Assembly: GCA_035943635.1 (NCBI GenBank)
Contig: DASZBX010000131.1
Coordinates: forward strand, 48,351 to 112,350
From: DASZBX01 sp035943635
GTDB taxonomy: Bacteria > Actinomycetota > Actinomycetes > Streptomycetales > Catenulisporaceae
Length of the DNA stretch: 64,000 nucleotides
Direction: 5' to 3'
This document shows positions 15,690-25,569 of the stretch, piece after piece. The translations under genes were made by a program, and so were the position numbers. Below the pieces are notes generated by a model, which made no database searches, was not told the origin of the DNA, and worked only from the letters and a program-made list of their open reading frames with translations. How positions within the stretch are numbered: position 1 is the stretch's first letter; each line of letters opens with the position of its first letter.

Positions 15690-15835
15690 GGGCCGTGCTG
15701 AATCGAGTTCGAAGCGTCACCCGGCCCAGGACCGCCGCGTCGGACTTAAGGTGTGAACGACACGCCCGGACCGTCTCGCGCCCGAGCCGGCGCCAGGGGT
15801 GGCCGAACGCACACAACCACGTGGGAGCGAAAGTC

Positions 15836-16066
15836 ATGGACAAGGCACAGGCGATCATCGCCGGGCTCGGCGGAGCCGACAACATCCTCGAGATCGAGCC
15901 GTGCATCACGCGCCTGCGGACCGTCGTGCGGGACGGATCGAAGGTCAATGACGCCGCGCTCAAGGCCGCCGGCGCGCACGGCGTGATGAAGGCCGGGACG
16001 GTCGTACAGGTCGTGGTCGGACCGGAGGCGGACACCCTCTGTATGGACATAGAGGACCTGCTCTAG
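15836..16066 (+). CDS. nagF: PTS EIIB component, GlcNAc type
   Basis: 76 residues, a free-standing EIIB domain. The phosphorylated cysteine is in EIEPCITRLRTVV near residue 24, the expected place for the glucose/GlcNAc class, and GVMKAGTVVQVVVGPEAD forms the C-terminal part of the fold. It accepts phosphate from EIIA (16294) and passes it to the sugar bound in EIIC (nagE1 or nagE2). ATG 15836 has GGGAG at 9 nt. It is divergent from the dasR-like gene. A stand-alone EIIB with separate EIIC is the actinobacterial NagF/NagE arrangement. Confidence 0.9.
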   Translation: MDKAQAIIAGLGGADNILEIEPCITRLRTVVRDGSKVNDAALKAAGAHGVMKAGTVVQVVVGPEADTLCMDIEDLL

Positions 16067-16293
16067 CCGCCCGGTACGCAGACCGCGCGAACGCCCGCAC
16101 AACCCGCCTCTCCAGACCTGGTAACCCCCGCGGTATGTCCATGCAGCCCGCCCGCACAGCCCGCCCGGACGGCCGGACCCCGGCCCGCCCGGCACAGCCC
16201 CGATCTCGACCCACAACATGACAACCACCCCGCACGCCGGGCCCACCCCCTCAACAGGCCCGGCGGCGCCAAGCAACGAATCTGGTGACCACC

Positions 16294-16746
16294 ATGGATA
16301 CGCTGCTCGTTGGAGCGCCGCTGGCCGGAACCGCGATCGCCCTGTGCGACGTGCCCGACCTGGTCTTCGCCGAGGCGATGGTAGGACCGGGCGGCGCCGT
16401 CGACCCCAGCCGAGGACCGACCACCGCCCACGCGCCGATCGCCGGCACCCTGGTCAAGCTCAAACCGCACGCCTTCGTGGTGGTCGGGCCGGACGGCCGC
16501 GGCGTCCTGGTGCACCTGGGCATCGACACCGTGAACCTGGACGGGGCCGGCTTCGAGCTGCTGGCCGAGGAGGGAGTCCAGATCGAGGCCGGGGCCCCGG
16601 TGATCCGCTGGAACCCGGCCGAGGTCGAGGCCCGGGGGCTCTCCCCGGTCTGCCCGGTGATCGCCCTGGACGCCCCGGCCGCGGCGGTCGAGGGGGTCAC
16701 GCTGGGGGAAATCAAACCGGGCGGGCCGTTGTTCCGCTGGGTGTAA
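16294..16746 (+). CDS. crr: PTS EIIA component, glucose/GlcNAc class
   Basis: 150 residues. The EIIA-Glc fold is shown by TAHAPIAGTLVKL and FVVVGPDGRGVLVHLGIDTV, the latter holding the active-site histidine (near residue 70), with KPGGPLFRW near the end. It takes phosphate from HPr and passes it to EIIB. In other bacteria it also signals carbon status. ATG 16294 is used; an in-frame GTG at 16285 is nearly as good and neither has a clear ribosome site. TGGT-N4-ACCA spans 16283-16294, a partial dre-like half-site pair at the start codon. The upstream 227-bp gap is GC-rich without a clear promoter. Confidence 0.9.
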   Translation: MDTLLVGAPLAGTAIALCDVPDLVFAEAMVGPGGAVDPSRGPTTAHAPIAGTLVKLKPHAFVVVGPDGRGVLVHLGIDTVNLDGAGFELLAEEGVQIEAGAPVIRWNPAEVEARGLSPVCPVIALDAPAAAVEGVTLGEIKPGGPLFRWV

Positions 16747-16830
16747 TGCCCCGGACGTCCGGATCCGGGACAATGGCGATCGACGCGGTGCGGGCGTTAC
16801 GAGTCCGCGCCGCCGGACCAAGGAGCCAAT

Positions 16831-17097
16831 GTGCCTCAGCGTACTGTCACCGTCGCCTCCCGGGTGGGCCTGCACGCCCGGCCGGCCGCGGTATTCGTCA
16901 AGGCCGCCACGGCGGCGGCCCTGCCCGTCACCATCGCCAAGGCCGGCCGGGAGCCGGTCAGCGCGCGTTCGATCCTGGCCGTGCTGGGACTGGACGTGCG
17001 CGGCGGCGAGCAGGTCGTGCTCGAAGCCGACGGCGCCGGGGCCGACTCGGCCCTGGACGAGCTGGAGAACCTGCTCAGCTCGGATCTCGAAGGCTAG
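16831..17097 (+). CDS. ptsH: Phosphocarrier protein HPr
   Basis: 88 residues. SRVGLHARPAAVFVKAA holds the phosphorylated histidine (residue 15) followed by the usual Ala-Arg-Pro. The second conserved segment is SARSILAVLGLDVRGGEQV, where the serine of HPr kinase-regulated homologues would sit; an HPr kinase is generally absent in actinobacteria. It shuttles phosphate from EI to EIIA. The GTG start has AAGGAG at 6 nt. It is followed after 37 nt by ptsI, so they are co-transcribed. Confidence 0.94.
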   Translation: MPQRTVTVASRVGLHARPAAVFVKAATAAALPVTIAKAGREPVSARSILAVLGLDVRGGEQVVLEADGAGADSALDELENLLSSDLEG

Positions 17098-17134
17098 CTT
17101 CCGGCCGGCCGCACGTAGCAAGGGAGCAACCCGA

Positions 17135-18772
17135 ATGAGTGACCCGGTCCTGCGCGGCATCGGTGTGGGCTCGGCCGCGGCGGCCGGGCCGGTCGCCCGG
17201 ATGGGCGATCCGCTGCCCGAGCCGCCGGCCGGGGCCGCCGCGGCCGGGACGGCGCAGCAGGAGCTGGGCCGGGCCGTGGCCGCGCTGGCCGCGGTCGCGG
17301 CGGAGCTGAACCGCCGGGCCGCGCTGGCCGGGGGCGAGGCCGCGCAGGTGCTCGAAGCCCAGGCGATGATGGCCGAGGACCCGTCCCTGGCCGAGTCCGT
17401 GGCGGCCCGGACCGCGGCCGGGCGTACGGCCGAGCGGGCCGTTTTCGAGGCTTTCGGGGAGTACCGCGAGTTGCTGGCCGGCGCGGGCGGTTATCTGGCC
17501 GCCCGGGTGGCCGATCTGGACGACCTGGCCGCGCGCGCGGTGGCGGCTGCGACCGGCGCGTCGATGCCCGGCGTGCCCGAGTCCGACACGCCGTTCGTGC
17601 TGGTGGCGAAGGACCTGGCTCCGGCCGACACGGCGGTGCTGGATCTGGCCAAGGTGCTGGCCCTGGTCACCGCGGAGGGCGGGCCGACCAGCCACACCGC
17701 GATCCTGGCCCGGTCCCGGGGCATCCCGGCCGTGGTGGGCGTGCGCGGGGCGGCGGGGTTGGCCGAGGGCGCCGAGGTGGTGGTCGACGCGGCCGCCGGG
17801 ACGGTGACGGTGCACCCGTCGGCCGAGCTGCTGGCCGAGGTGGCCGAGCGGGCCCGGTCCCGGCAGGCCGCGCTGGCCGGGGCGCACGGCCCGGGCCGGA
17901 CCGCGGACGGCGTCCCGGTCCGGCTGATGGCGAACGTGGGCGGCGCCGGGGACCTGCCGGCCGCGCTGGCGGCCGGCGCCGAGGGGGTGGGCCTGTTCCG
18001 CACCGAGTTCCTGTACCTGGACTCCGACACCCCGCCGTCGTTCGAGACCCAGGTGGAGGCCTACCGGGCCGTGCTGGCCGGGTTCCCGGGGCAGCGGGTG
18101 GTGGTGCGCACCCTGGACGCCGGGGCGGACAAGCCGCTGCCGTTCCTGCCCTTGGGCGAGGAGCCGAATCCGGCCCTCGGGGTGCGCGGCCTGCGGGCGT
18201 TCCGGGGCGAGCACCGCGGGCTGTTGGAGACCCAGTTGCGCGCGCTGGCCGCGGCCCGGTCTGCGGCCGGGCCGGGAGCCGAGCCCGCGGATCTGTGGGT
18301 GATGGCCCCGATGGTGGCCGACGGCGTGGACACCGCCTGGTTCGTCGATCTGGCCCGCGGGTTCGGGCTGGAGACGGTCGGCGTGATGGTCGAGGTGCCG
18401 TCCGCGGCGCTGTGCGCCCACGAGGTGCTCGCGGCGGCCGACTTCGCCTCGATCGGCACCAACGACCTGACCCAGTACACCCTGGCCGCGGACCGGATGC
18501 TCGGCGAGCTCGGCCCGTTGCAGGACCCCTGCCATCCGGCCGTGCTGCGGCTGGTCGAACTGACCGGCGCGGCGGGCGCGGAGCTGGGCCGGCCGGTCGG
18601 CGTGTGCGGTGAGGCGGCCGCCGATCCGCGGCTGGCGCTGGTCTTGGTCGGGCTGGGCGTGAGCTCGCTGTCGATGGCGCCGTCCGCGATCGCCGAGGTG
18701 CGGGCCGCCCTGGCCGCGCACACGCTCGACCAGTGCCGCGCGCTGGCCGCGGCGGCGTTGCGGCGGGCGTGA
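17135..18772 (+). CDS. ptsI: Phosphoenolpyruvate-protein phosphotransferase (Enzyme I)
   Basis: 545 residues. The phosphohistidine loop GGPTSHTAILARSRGIPAVV is near residue 185. The PEP-binding TIM barrel follows with LFRTEFLYLD near 290, TLDAGADKPLPF near 325, MVEVPSAAL near 420, SIGTNDLTQYTLAADR near 440 and VCGEAAADP near 490, all expected for EI. It starts the phosphate relay from PEP in the cytosol. ATG 17135 has GGGAG at 9 nt. With HPr, EIIA, EIIB and two EIIC genes nearby the relay is complete within 7 kb. The N-terminal HPr-binding helices are present but Ala-rich. Confidence 0.95.
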   Translation: MSDPVLRGIGVGSAAAAGPVARMGDPLPEPPAGAAAAGTAQQELGRAVAALAAVAAELNRRAALAGGEAAQVLEAQAMMAEDPSLAESVAARTAAGRTAERAVFEAFGEYRELLAGAGGYLAARVADLDDLAARAVAAATGASMPGVPESDTPFVLVAKDLAPADTAVLDLAKVLALVTAEGGPTSHTAILARSRGIPAVVGVRGAAGLAEGAEVVVDAAAGTVTVHPSAELLAEVAERARSRQAALAGAHGPGRTADGVPVRLMANVGGAGDLPAALAAGAEGVGLFRTEFLYLDSDTPPSFETQVEAYRAVLAGFPGQRVVVRTLDAGADKPLPFLPLGEEPNPALGVRGLRAFRGEHRGLLETQLRALAAARSAAGPGAEPADLWVMAPMVADGVDTAWFVDLARGFGLETVGVMVEVPSAALCAHEVLAAADFASIGTNDLTQYTLAADRMLGELGPLQDPCHPAVLRLVELTGAAGAELGRPVGVCGEAAADPRLALVLVGLGVSSLSMAPSAIAEVRAALAAHTLDQCRALAAAALRRA

Positions 18773-18790
18773 TCCGCTGATCCGCGCGGT

Positions 18791-19390
18791 CTACGCGAGG
18801 CTGCGGATGATCGGCTCCAGCAGCACCTGATACGCCGCGGTGTTCCGGCTCAGGCTCTGGCTGACCAGCAGGTGGTCGCGCTGGGCCCGGTGGCTCCAGT
18901 GGCCCTCGACCGGCAGCACGTCGACCTGGAGCTGGAAGGGTTCGATCGGGCGGCCGAGCTCGGCCTCGATCGAGCGGACCAGTTCGCCCATCGGGTGCCG
19001 GGCCGGCCGGGGCCGTTCCCGGGCGTGGTTCATGTGGTCGCGTTCGTGCGCGGAGAGCCAGCGGCCGGCCGGGCCGGTGGCCTGGTTGAGCAGGGAGCGC
19101 AGGTCCGGGCCGATCAGGGCCGGGCGGGCCAGCGGGTCGGGCAGGTCGGCCGCGGACTGCGGGCCGGCCGCGACCTCGGCCTCCCACCAGGCCCGCCAGT
19201 CCGCCGCGGCCTGGGCGGTGCCCAGCGCCCGCAGCTGCGGGTCGATCCGGACCTGGGGCACCAGCGGCGGCGGCGGAACGAGCATGTCGACGGCGAGCCC
19301 GGCGGCGTCCCGGGCGTACAGCGCGCGGATCATGAACTCGGGTGGGTGGCTGACACGAATCAGCCACGACTGGCTTTCTGCGGACCGCAT
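18791..19390 (-). CDS. Conserved hypothetical protein
   Basis: 199 residues, soluble, with no signal peptide or membrane helix. Recognisable features are a Pro-rich strand (VDMLVPPPPLVPQ), many Trp and Ala in the middle (ADWRAWWEAEVAAG), and a C-terminal half with QLQVDVLPVEGHWSHR and HLLVSQSLSRNTAAY. I do not recognise the family. The ATG at 19390 follows TAGCTT by 7 nt on the minus strand, suggesting a leaderless start; GTG 19417 is an in-frame alternative. It lies between convergent ptsI and groEL on the same strand as groEL but separated from it by 170 bp. Coding character is clear. Confidence 0.7.
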   Translation of the reverse strand: MRSAESQSWLIRVSHPPEFMIRALYARDAAGLAVDMLVPPPPLVPQVRIDPQLRALGTAQAAADWRAWWEAEVAAGPQSAADLPDPLARPALIGPDLRSLLNQATGPAGRWLSAHERDHMNHARERPRPARHPMGELVRSIEAELGRPIEPFQLQVDVLPVEGHWSHRAQRDHLLVSQSLSRNTAAYQVLLEPIIRSLA

Positions 19391-19558
19391 GACTATGAAG
19401 CTAGCGACGAATCGCACCGGCGCAAAGATCTACGGCGGAGTATGTCCCGTCTGCCCTCGGGGCCGCGCACGGCGAAGGCCCGGTCCCGGCGCTCCTCGCG
19501 CCGGAACCGGGCCTCGCAGTGCTCACCGCGGTCGGATGTGACCGGACTGGAACCGGGA

Positions 19559-21187
<1,629 letters not shown>

Positions 21188-21293
21188 GGTTGTTCAGTCC
21201 TCCCACAAGCAAGGGGTCGAATCCCCAGTCCCACGGGCGCCCGCGACGGCCGACGCACGCTGCGCGCGCATCTCACCAGTGGAAGCTGATCGG

Positions 21294-21318
21294 TGGCACT
21301 CTCGATAGTAGAGTGCCA
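21294..21318 (-). promoter_or_regulatory. CIRCE element 1 (HrcA operator)
   Basis: TGGCACTC, 9-bp spacer, GAGTGCCA: a perfect inverted repeat with the CIRCE core GCACTC-N9-GAGTGC. It lies about 107 bp upstream of groEL, in the region expected for its promoter. HrcA binding here would repress groEL at normal temperature. Confidence 0.88.
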
Positions 21319-21328
21319 GCTCCCATGA

Positions 21329-21355
21329 TTAGCACTCTCCTGCCCCGAGTGCAAG
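21329..21355 (-). promoter_or_regulatory. CIRCE element 2 (HrcA operator)
   Basis: TTAGCACTC, 9-bp spacer, GAGTGCAAG. The left arm is the exact CIRCE consensus and the right arm differs only in its outer three bases. It is 10 bp from element 1, so groEL has two adjacent HrcA sites. Confidence 0.85.
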
Positions 21356-21414
21356 CCGAGTGGGTGCGGGCCCGGGCACGACCGCCCCGCGACCGCCCCC
21401 GGCGCCGCACGCAC

Positions 21415-21448
21415 AAAAGTGCCGCGTCCCCTCCCGGGAACGCGGCAC
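21415..21448 (-). terminator. Intrinsic terminator of the cold-shock gene
   Basis: The arms 21440-21448 and 21419-21427 form a perfect 9-bp GC-rich stem (GTGCCGCGT / ACGCGGCAC) and the inner loop can pair further. On the minus strand the stem is followed by TTTTG (21415-21418). It lies 40 bp after the stop codon of the cold-shock protein gene. Confidence 0.82.
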
Positions 21449-21487
21449 CTCGGATGTTGACGCCTTGTGCGACGTGCTTCGTTACTG

Positions 21488-21688
21488 TTACAGCGCGCGG
21501 ACCATGTCGGCCTGCGGTCCCTTCTGGCCCTGGGATATCTCGAATTCGACCCGCTGGCCTTCCTCGAGAGTCCGGTAGCCATCCATCTGGATCGCGCTGT
21601 AGTGGACGAAGACGTCGGCGCCACCGTCTACCGCGATGAAGCCGTAACCCTTCTCCGCGTTGAACCACTTGACGGTGCCCTGAGCCAT
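21488..21688 (-). CDS. Cold-shock protein (CspA family)
   Basis: 66 residues, a single cold-shock domain of normal size. It has GTVKWFNAEKGYGFIAVDGG with the RNP1 motif, DVFVHYSAI as RNP2 and EEGQRVEFEISQGQKGPQA near the end. It binds single-stranded RNA/DNA and acts as an RNA chaperone. AAGGAG lies 7 nt before the ATG. A long leader is likely: a promoter with GATAAT (21867-21872) lies about 180 bp upstream, as in many csp genes with regulated 5' untranslated regions. An intrinsic terminator follows the gene. It is the typical actinobacterial ScoF/CspA form next to groEL. Confidence 0.95.
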   Translation of the reverse strand: MAQGTVKWFNAEKGYGFIAVDGGADVFVHYSAIQMDGYRTLEEGQRVEFEISQGQKGPQADMVRAL

Positions 21689-22057
21689 TCTTCACTCCTT
21701 GTTGCCGGCCCAACTCTCTGGCTACGCACTTCACGCAACCGGGTCGTTCGTCCCCCCGCCCTCCCCAAGCTGAGCCAGGGCCGGTGATGACTGCTGTCGT
21801 TCCCACTGCGCCACCAGAGGTTTTGCACCCCGGCGACACTCGCTGAACTGTGCGACCGGCGCTGAGATTATCCGGTGAACACGGGATTGCAACAGGCCAA
21901 AAGAGCGAGAATTTGGAGCACTCGCGAAACTGTAATCGTCCGGTTACTGATCATCTTCGGTTTGGGTTCAGCTGAAGGGGAGCAGTTCACCGCCGGTGGG
22001 GCGCCGGACCGGCCGCGCGGGGCCGGCCGCGCGCGGGTCCGGGCCCCGGCAGGAGGG
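21689..22057. other. 369-bp gap: cold-shock gene leader and promoter
   Basis: No gene is supported. The first 200 bp are the presumed leader of the minus-strand cold-shock gene. A minus-strand -10 hexamer GATAAT is read at 21867-21872, with CTGTTG 17 bp before it (21890-21895) as a weak -35. Past 21960 the sequence is GC-rich 3' flank of the moaD-like gene. Confidence 0.55.
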
Positions 22058-22336
22058 TCAGCAGCCGCCGGCCACCGCCGGGATGATCGAGACGTTCGAG
22101 CCGTCCTTGGTGGGGGTGGCCAGGCCCTCGGCGAAGCGGACGTCGTCGTCGTCGACGTAGACGTTCACGAACCGGCGCAGCTTGCCGGAGTCGTCCAGGA
22201 CCCGGTCGCGCAGGCCGGGGTGGGCCGCCTCCAGGGCGTCGACCACCTCGCCCAGGGTGGCGCCGGAGACGGACACCTCGGCTGCGCCGGCTGTGTAGGT
22301 GCGCAGGATGGTCGGGATGCGGACGGAGACGGCCAT
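22058..22336 (-). CDS. MoaD/ThiS-like ubiquitin-fold sulfur carrier
   Basis: 92 residues with a beta-grasp fold. It begins VRIPTILRTYTAGAAEV, has LRRFVNVYVDDDDVRF in the middle and ends VSIIPAVAGGC. Sulfur carriers end in Gly-Gly, which is activated and thiocarboxylated; here one Cys follows the Gly-Gly, so it would have to be cut off first or the protein works differently. The gene lies 117 bp downstream of threonine synthase on the same strand. The same gene order occurs in other actinobacteria. A CysO-like role in cysteine or methionine sulfur transfer is plausible. ATG 22336 has AAAGG about 10 nt upstream; ATG 22345 is the alternative. Confidence 0.85.
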   Translation of the reverse strand: MAVSVRIPTILRTYTAGAAEVSVSGATLGEVVDALEAAHPGLRDRVLDDSGKLRRFVNVYVDDDDVRFAEGLATPTKDGSNVSIIPAVAGGC

Positions 22337-22453
22337 GGGGCTCATGCCTTTCGTGCGGGACTGCGGGGTGGTGGAGGGACGGGGTCCGGCGGCTCGGGCC
22401 GCGCGGCCGGGCCGGCCCCGGGGGTCACGGGCCCCGGGGACCGGCCGCGGGCG

Positions 22454-23752
22454 TTACAGCCCGGCGGCCTTGAAGGCCGACAGCGCGGGCTTGATGGTGG
22501 CGGAGACGCCGATGTCGGAGACCGCGTCGAGGGTCTTGAGGCCGTCGCCCGAGTTGATCAGCACGGTCTCGGCGTCCGGGTCCAGCCTGCCGTTCTCGAC
22601 CAGCTTGCGCAGCGAGCCGAGGGTGACCCCGCCGGCCGTCTCGGTGAAGATCCCCTCGGTCCGGGCCAGCAGCCGGATCGCGGCCACGATCTCCTCGTCC
22701 GACACGTCCTCGATCGCGCCGCCGGTGCGCCGCACCGCGTCCAGCACGTACGGGCCGTCGGCCGGGTTGCCGATCGCCAGCGACTTGGCGATCGTGTCCG
22801 GGCGGACCGGCTGGACCACGTCGTGCCCGGCCTTGAACGCGGCCGAGATCGGCGAGCAGCCGGTGGCCTGGGCGCCGAACAGGCGGTACGGCCGGTCCTC
22901 GACCAGGCCGAGCTTGACCAGCTCGCGCAGGCCCTTGTCGATCTTGGTCAGCTGGGAGCCGGAGGCCAGCGGGATCACGATCTGCTCCGGCAGCCGCCAG
23001 CCGAGCTGCTCGGCGATCTCGTAGGACAGGGTCTTGGAGCCCTCGGCGTAGAACGGGCGCAGGTTCACGTTCACGAAGCCCCAGCCCGCGCCGGCCTCGT
23101 CCCCGATCAGCTCGGAGCAGAACCGGCTGACCTCGTCGTAGGTGCCGTCCAGGGCGACCAGCCGGCCGCCGTAGACCGCGGCCATGACCACCTTGCCGTC
23201 TTCCAGGCCGGCCGGGATGAAGGTGCACGACTGCAGGCCGGCCCGGGCCGCGGCCGCGGCCACCGCGCCGGCCAGGTTGCCGGTGGAGGAGCAGGACAGG
23301 GTGGTGAAGCCGAAGGTGCGGGCCGCCTCCAGGGCGATCGCGACCACCCGGTCCTTGAAGGAGTGGGTCGGGTTGCCCGAGTCGTCCTTGACGTACAGCG
23401 AGCGCAGGCCGAGCTCGCGGGCCAGCCGGTCCGCGCGGACCAGGTTGGTGTCGCCGGGGTTCAGGTTGGGCCGGCTCGCGACGTCGGCGCTGACCGGCAG
23501 CAGCGGCGCGTAACGCCAGATCGAGTTGGGGCCGCGTTCGATGTCGGCCCGGGTGACCGGGCGGTCGGACCAGTCGTAGGCCACCTCGAGCGGGCCGAAA
23601 CAGGAGCCGCAGACGTACTCGGGACCGAGCGGTACGCGCTGGCCGCACTCCCGACAGGCCAGGGCCACCGCGGCTCCGAAAGCGGGATCACGCTCGGGCT
23701 CGGCGGTGCGGGAGGGGGTGTCGATCTGCGGCGAAGTTGCCAAAGTGGTCAT
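22454..23752 (-). CDS. thrC: Threonine synthase
   Basis: 432 residues, PLP-dependent. The N-terminal zinc-ribbon-like segment with ACRECGQRVPLGPEYVCGSC is typical of the actinobacterial/archaeal class. The PLP lysine is in GNPTHSFKDRVVAIAL near residue 120, and SSTGNLAGAVAA forms the phosphate-binding loop. It converts O-phosphohomoserine to threonine. ATG 23752 is chosen with AAAGG about 9 nt upstream; the open frame extends 35 codons further without homology. The moaD-like gene follows on the same strand. The upstream 280 bp to otsA hold a divergent promoter region; a leader control element was looked for and none was clear. Confidence 0.95.
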   Translation of the reverse strand: MTTLATSPQIDTPSRTAEPERDPAFGAAVALACRECGQRVPLGPEYVCGSCFGPLEVAYDWSDRPVTRADIERGPNSIWRYAPLLPVSADVASRPNLNPGDTNLVRADRLARELGLRSLYVKDDSGNPTHSFKDRVVAIALEAARTFGFTTLSCSSTGNLAGAVAAAAARAGLQSCTFIPAGLEDGKVVMAAVYGGRLVALDGTYDEVSRFCSELIGDEAGAGWGFVNVNLRPFYAEGSKTLSYEIAEQLGWRLPEQIVIPLASGSQLTKIDKGLRELVKLGLVEDRPYRLFGAQATGCSPISAAFKAGHDVVQPVRPDTIAKSLAIGNPADGPYVLDAVRRTGGAIEDVSDEEIVAAIRLLARTEGIFTETAGGVTLGSLRKLVENGRLDPDAETVLINSGDGLKTLDAVSDIGVSATIKPALSAFKAAGL

Positions 23753-24033
23753 AGCGGAGGCCTTTCTCCTCATCTTCCCCGCCGCGGTCGCGGCGAGCCG
23801 GAATTGGCACCTGCTCCTTGCGGCCGGCCTCAGTCGAGTGAGTACGGTGGCCGTCAAGGCGGTTGCCGGAGCGTCTGCGGGCCGTTCCCTCAGCTCCTCT
23901 GGATGAGCAACAGATATTCAGTTGTGTAAGGAGCCCAGGAGCTCCATGACCACAATACCCGACGGCGGCGAATGCACATCCCCGGTCCATAGTGTGGAAC
24001 CCCACAATGCCCGGCGGTTAAAGTTGGACCCTG

Positions 24034-25518
24034 ATGGACATGAGCAAAATCGTGCTCAACACCGGCAAAGCAACTGTTCTGCTCGCGTCCAATCGGGGAC
24101 CAGTGTCCTTCTCCGTCGGCGACGACGGCGCGCTCACCGCCAAGCGCGGCGGTGGCGGCCTGGTCTCCGGGCTCTCCTCGATCGAGGTCCCGGACGCCGA
24201 GGGGGAGCAGGTCTGGGTCTGCGCGGCCCTGTCCGAGGGCGACCGGGCCGCCACCCGCTCGGCGCCCGGCGGCCGCCTGGACCGGGCCGGCCTGATCGAT
24301 GCCGCGACCCCGGTCCGGATGCTGGAGATCGAGGCGGGGACGTTCCACCGGGCGTACAACGCGGTGGCCAACTCGACCCTCTGGTTCGTCCACCACATGC
24401 TGTACGCGACCGCGACCACCCCCTCCTTCGACGGCCAGTTCACCCGGGAGTGGGACTCGTTCGTCGCCTACAACGCGGCCTTCGCCCAGGCCCTGGCCGA
24501 GGAGGCCGCGCCCGCGGCCCGGGTCATGGTGCAGGACTACCACCTGTGCCTGGTGCCGAAGATGCTGCGGGAGCTGCGGCCCGATCTGCGGATCGCGCAC
24601 TTCTCGCACACCCCCTGGTCGCCGCCGGACTACTTCGGGATACTGCCCGACCGGATCGCGACCGCGGTGCTGGAGGGGATGCTCGGCGCGGACCGGGTCG
24701 GCTTCCTGACCGACCGGTGGGCCGTGTCGTTCCTGGACTGCTGCGTGCGCCTGCTCCCGACGGCGAACGTGCACCTGAGCGGCATGCGGGTCACCCACAA
24801 CGGCCACGCGTCCTACGTGGCCAGTTACAGTCTCGGCGTCGACGGCCCGAGCCTGGTCGAGCGGGCCACGCAGCCGGATGTGGAGAACCGGCTGGCCGCG
24901 CTCAAGGAGCGGGTCGGCGACCGGCAGGTGATCGTGCGGGTGGACCGCACCGAGCTGTCGAAGAACATAGTCCGCGGGCTGGCCGCGTATGCCGACATGC
25001 TGCGCCGCTACCCGCAGTGGCAGGGCAACGTGGTGCACATCGCCTTCGCGTATCCGAGCCGGCACGACCTGCCGGAGTACCGGGAGTACACCGCGTCGGT
25101 GCTGCGCACGGCCAAGGAGATCGAGGACGAGTTCGGCCGGCCCGACTGGGAGCCGCTGATCCTGCACGTGGAGGACGACTTCGCCCGTTCGCTGGCGGCG
25201 TACCGGCTGGCCGACGTGGCGCTGGTCAACCCGATCCGGGACGGGATGAACCTGGTCGCCAAGGAGGTGCCGATCGTGGCCGCGGCGACCGGGGGCGCCT
25301 GCGCGCTGGTGCTGTCCAAGGAGGCCGGGGCCTGCGCGGAGCTGGGCGAGGGCTCGATCGTGGTGAACCCGTACGACGTGACCGGCACCGCGGACGCGCT
25401 GCACCAGGCGCTGTCCACCGACCGGGCCACGCGGTTGGCCCAGTGCGAGCGGCTGGCCGAAATCGGCGGCGCGCTGCCGCCTCAGTTATGGTTCACCCGT
25501 CAAGTCCAAGCGTTGTGA
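24034..25518 (+). CDS. otsA: Alpha,alpha-trehalose-phosphate synthase (GT20)
   Basis: 494 residues of the GT20 family with a GT-B fold. It has LLASNRGPVSFSV and GGGGLVSGLSSI near the start, VQDYHLCLVPKML near residue 170, HFSHTPWSPPDYF near 190, VRVDRTELSKNIVRGL near 310, and NPIRDGMNLVAKEVPIVAA near 410 for the nucleotide-sugar site. It joins UDP- (or GDP-) glucose to glucose-6-phosphate. The sequence DRTELSKN replaces the more usual D-R-L-D-Y-S-K-G; this occurs in actinobacterial members. Related valienol-type pseudo-glycosyltransferases share the fold, so the exact product is likely but not proven. No otsB phosphatase is adjacent. The start may be 24034 or ATG 24040. Confidence 0.88.
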   Translation: MDMSKIVLNTGKATVLLASNRGPVSFSVGDDGALTAKRGGGGLVSGLSSIEVPDAEGEQVWVCAALSEGDRAATRSAPGGRLDRAGLIDAATPVRMLEIEAGTFHRAYNAVANSTLWFVHHMLYATATTPSFDGQFTREWDSFVAYNAAFAQALAEEAAPAARVMVQDYHLCLVPKMLRELRPDLRIAHFSHTPWSPPDYFGILPDRIATAVLEGMLGADRVGFLTDRWAVSFLDCCVRLLPTANVHLSGMRVTHNGHASYVASYSLGVDGPSLVERATQPDVENRLAALKERVGDRQVIVRVDRTELSKNIVRGLAAYADMLRRYPQWQGNVVHIAFAYPSRHDLPEYREYTASVLRTAKEIEDEFGRPDWEPLILHVEDDFARSLAAYRLADVALVNPIRDGMNLVAKEVPIVAAATGGACALVLSKEAGACAELGEGSIVVNPYDVTGTADALHQALSTDRATRLAQCERLAEIGGALPPQLWFTRQVQAL

Positions 25519-25569
25519 CCCGCGGCCGAGGCGGGCGGCGCGTCGGCGTCGAGGAGTCGCGAGTCCCTT

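Noticed and set aside
21209..21230. tRNA T-arm-like sequence GGGGTCGAATCCCC
   Set aside because: No acceptor, D or anticodon arms can be built around it. It lies in the groEL leader, where a small mRNA hairpin is enough to explain it.
23753..24033. Possible attenuator or riboswitch upstream of thrC
   Set aside because: I looked for a Thr/Ile-rich leader peptide or a terminator/antiterminator pair and found none; the frame upstream of thrC has no such codon run.
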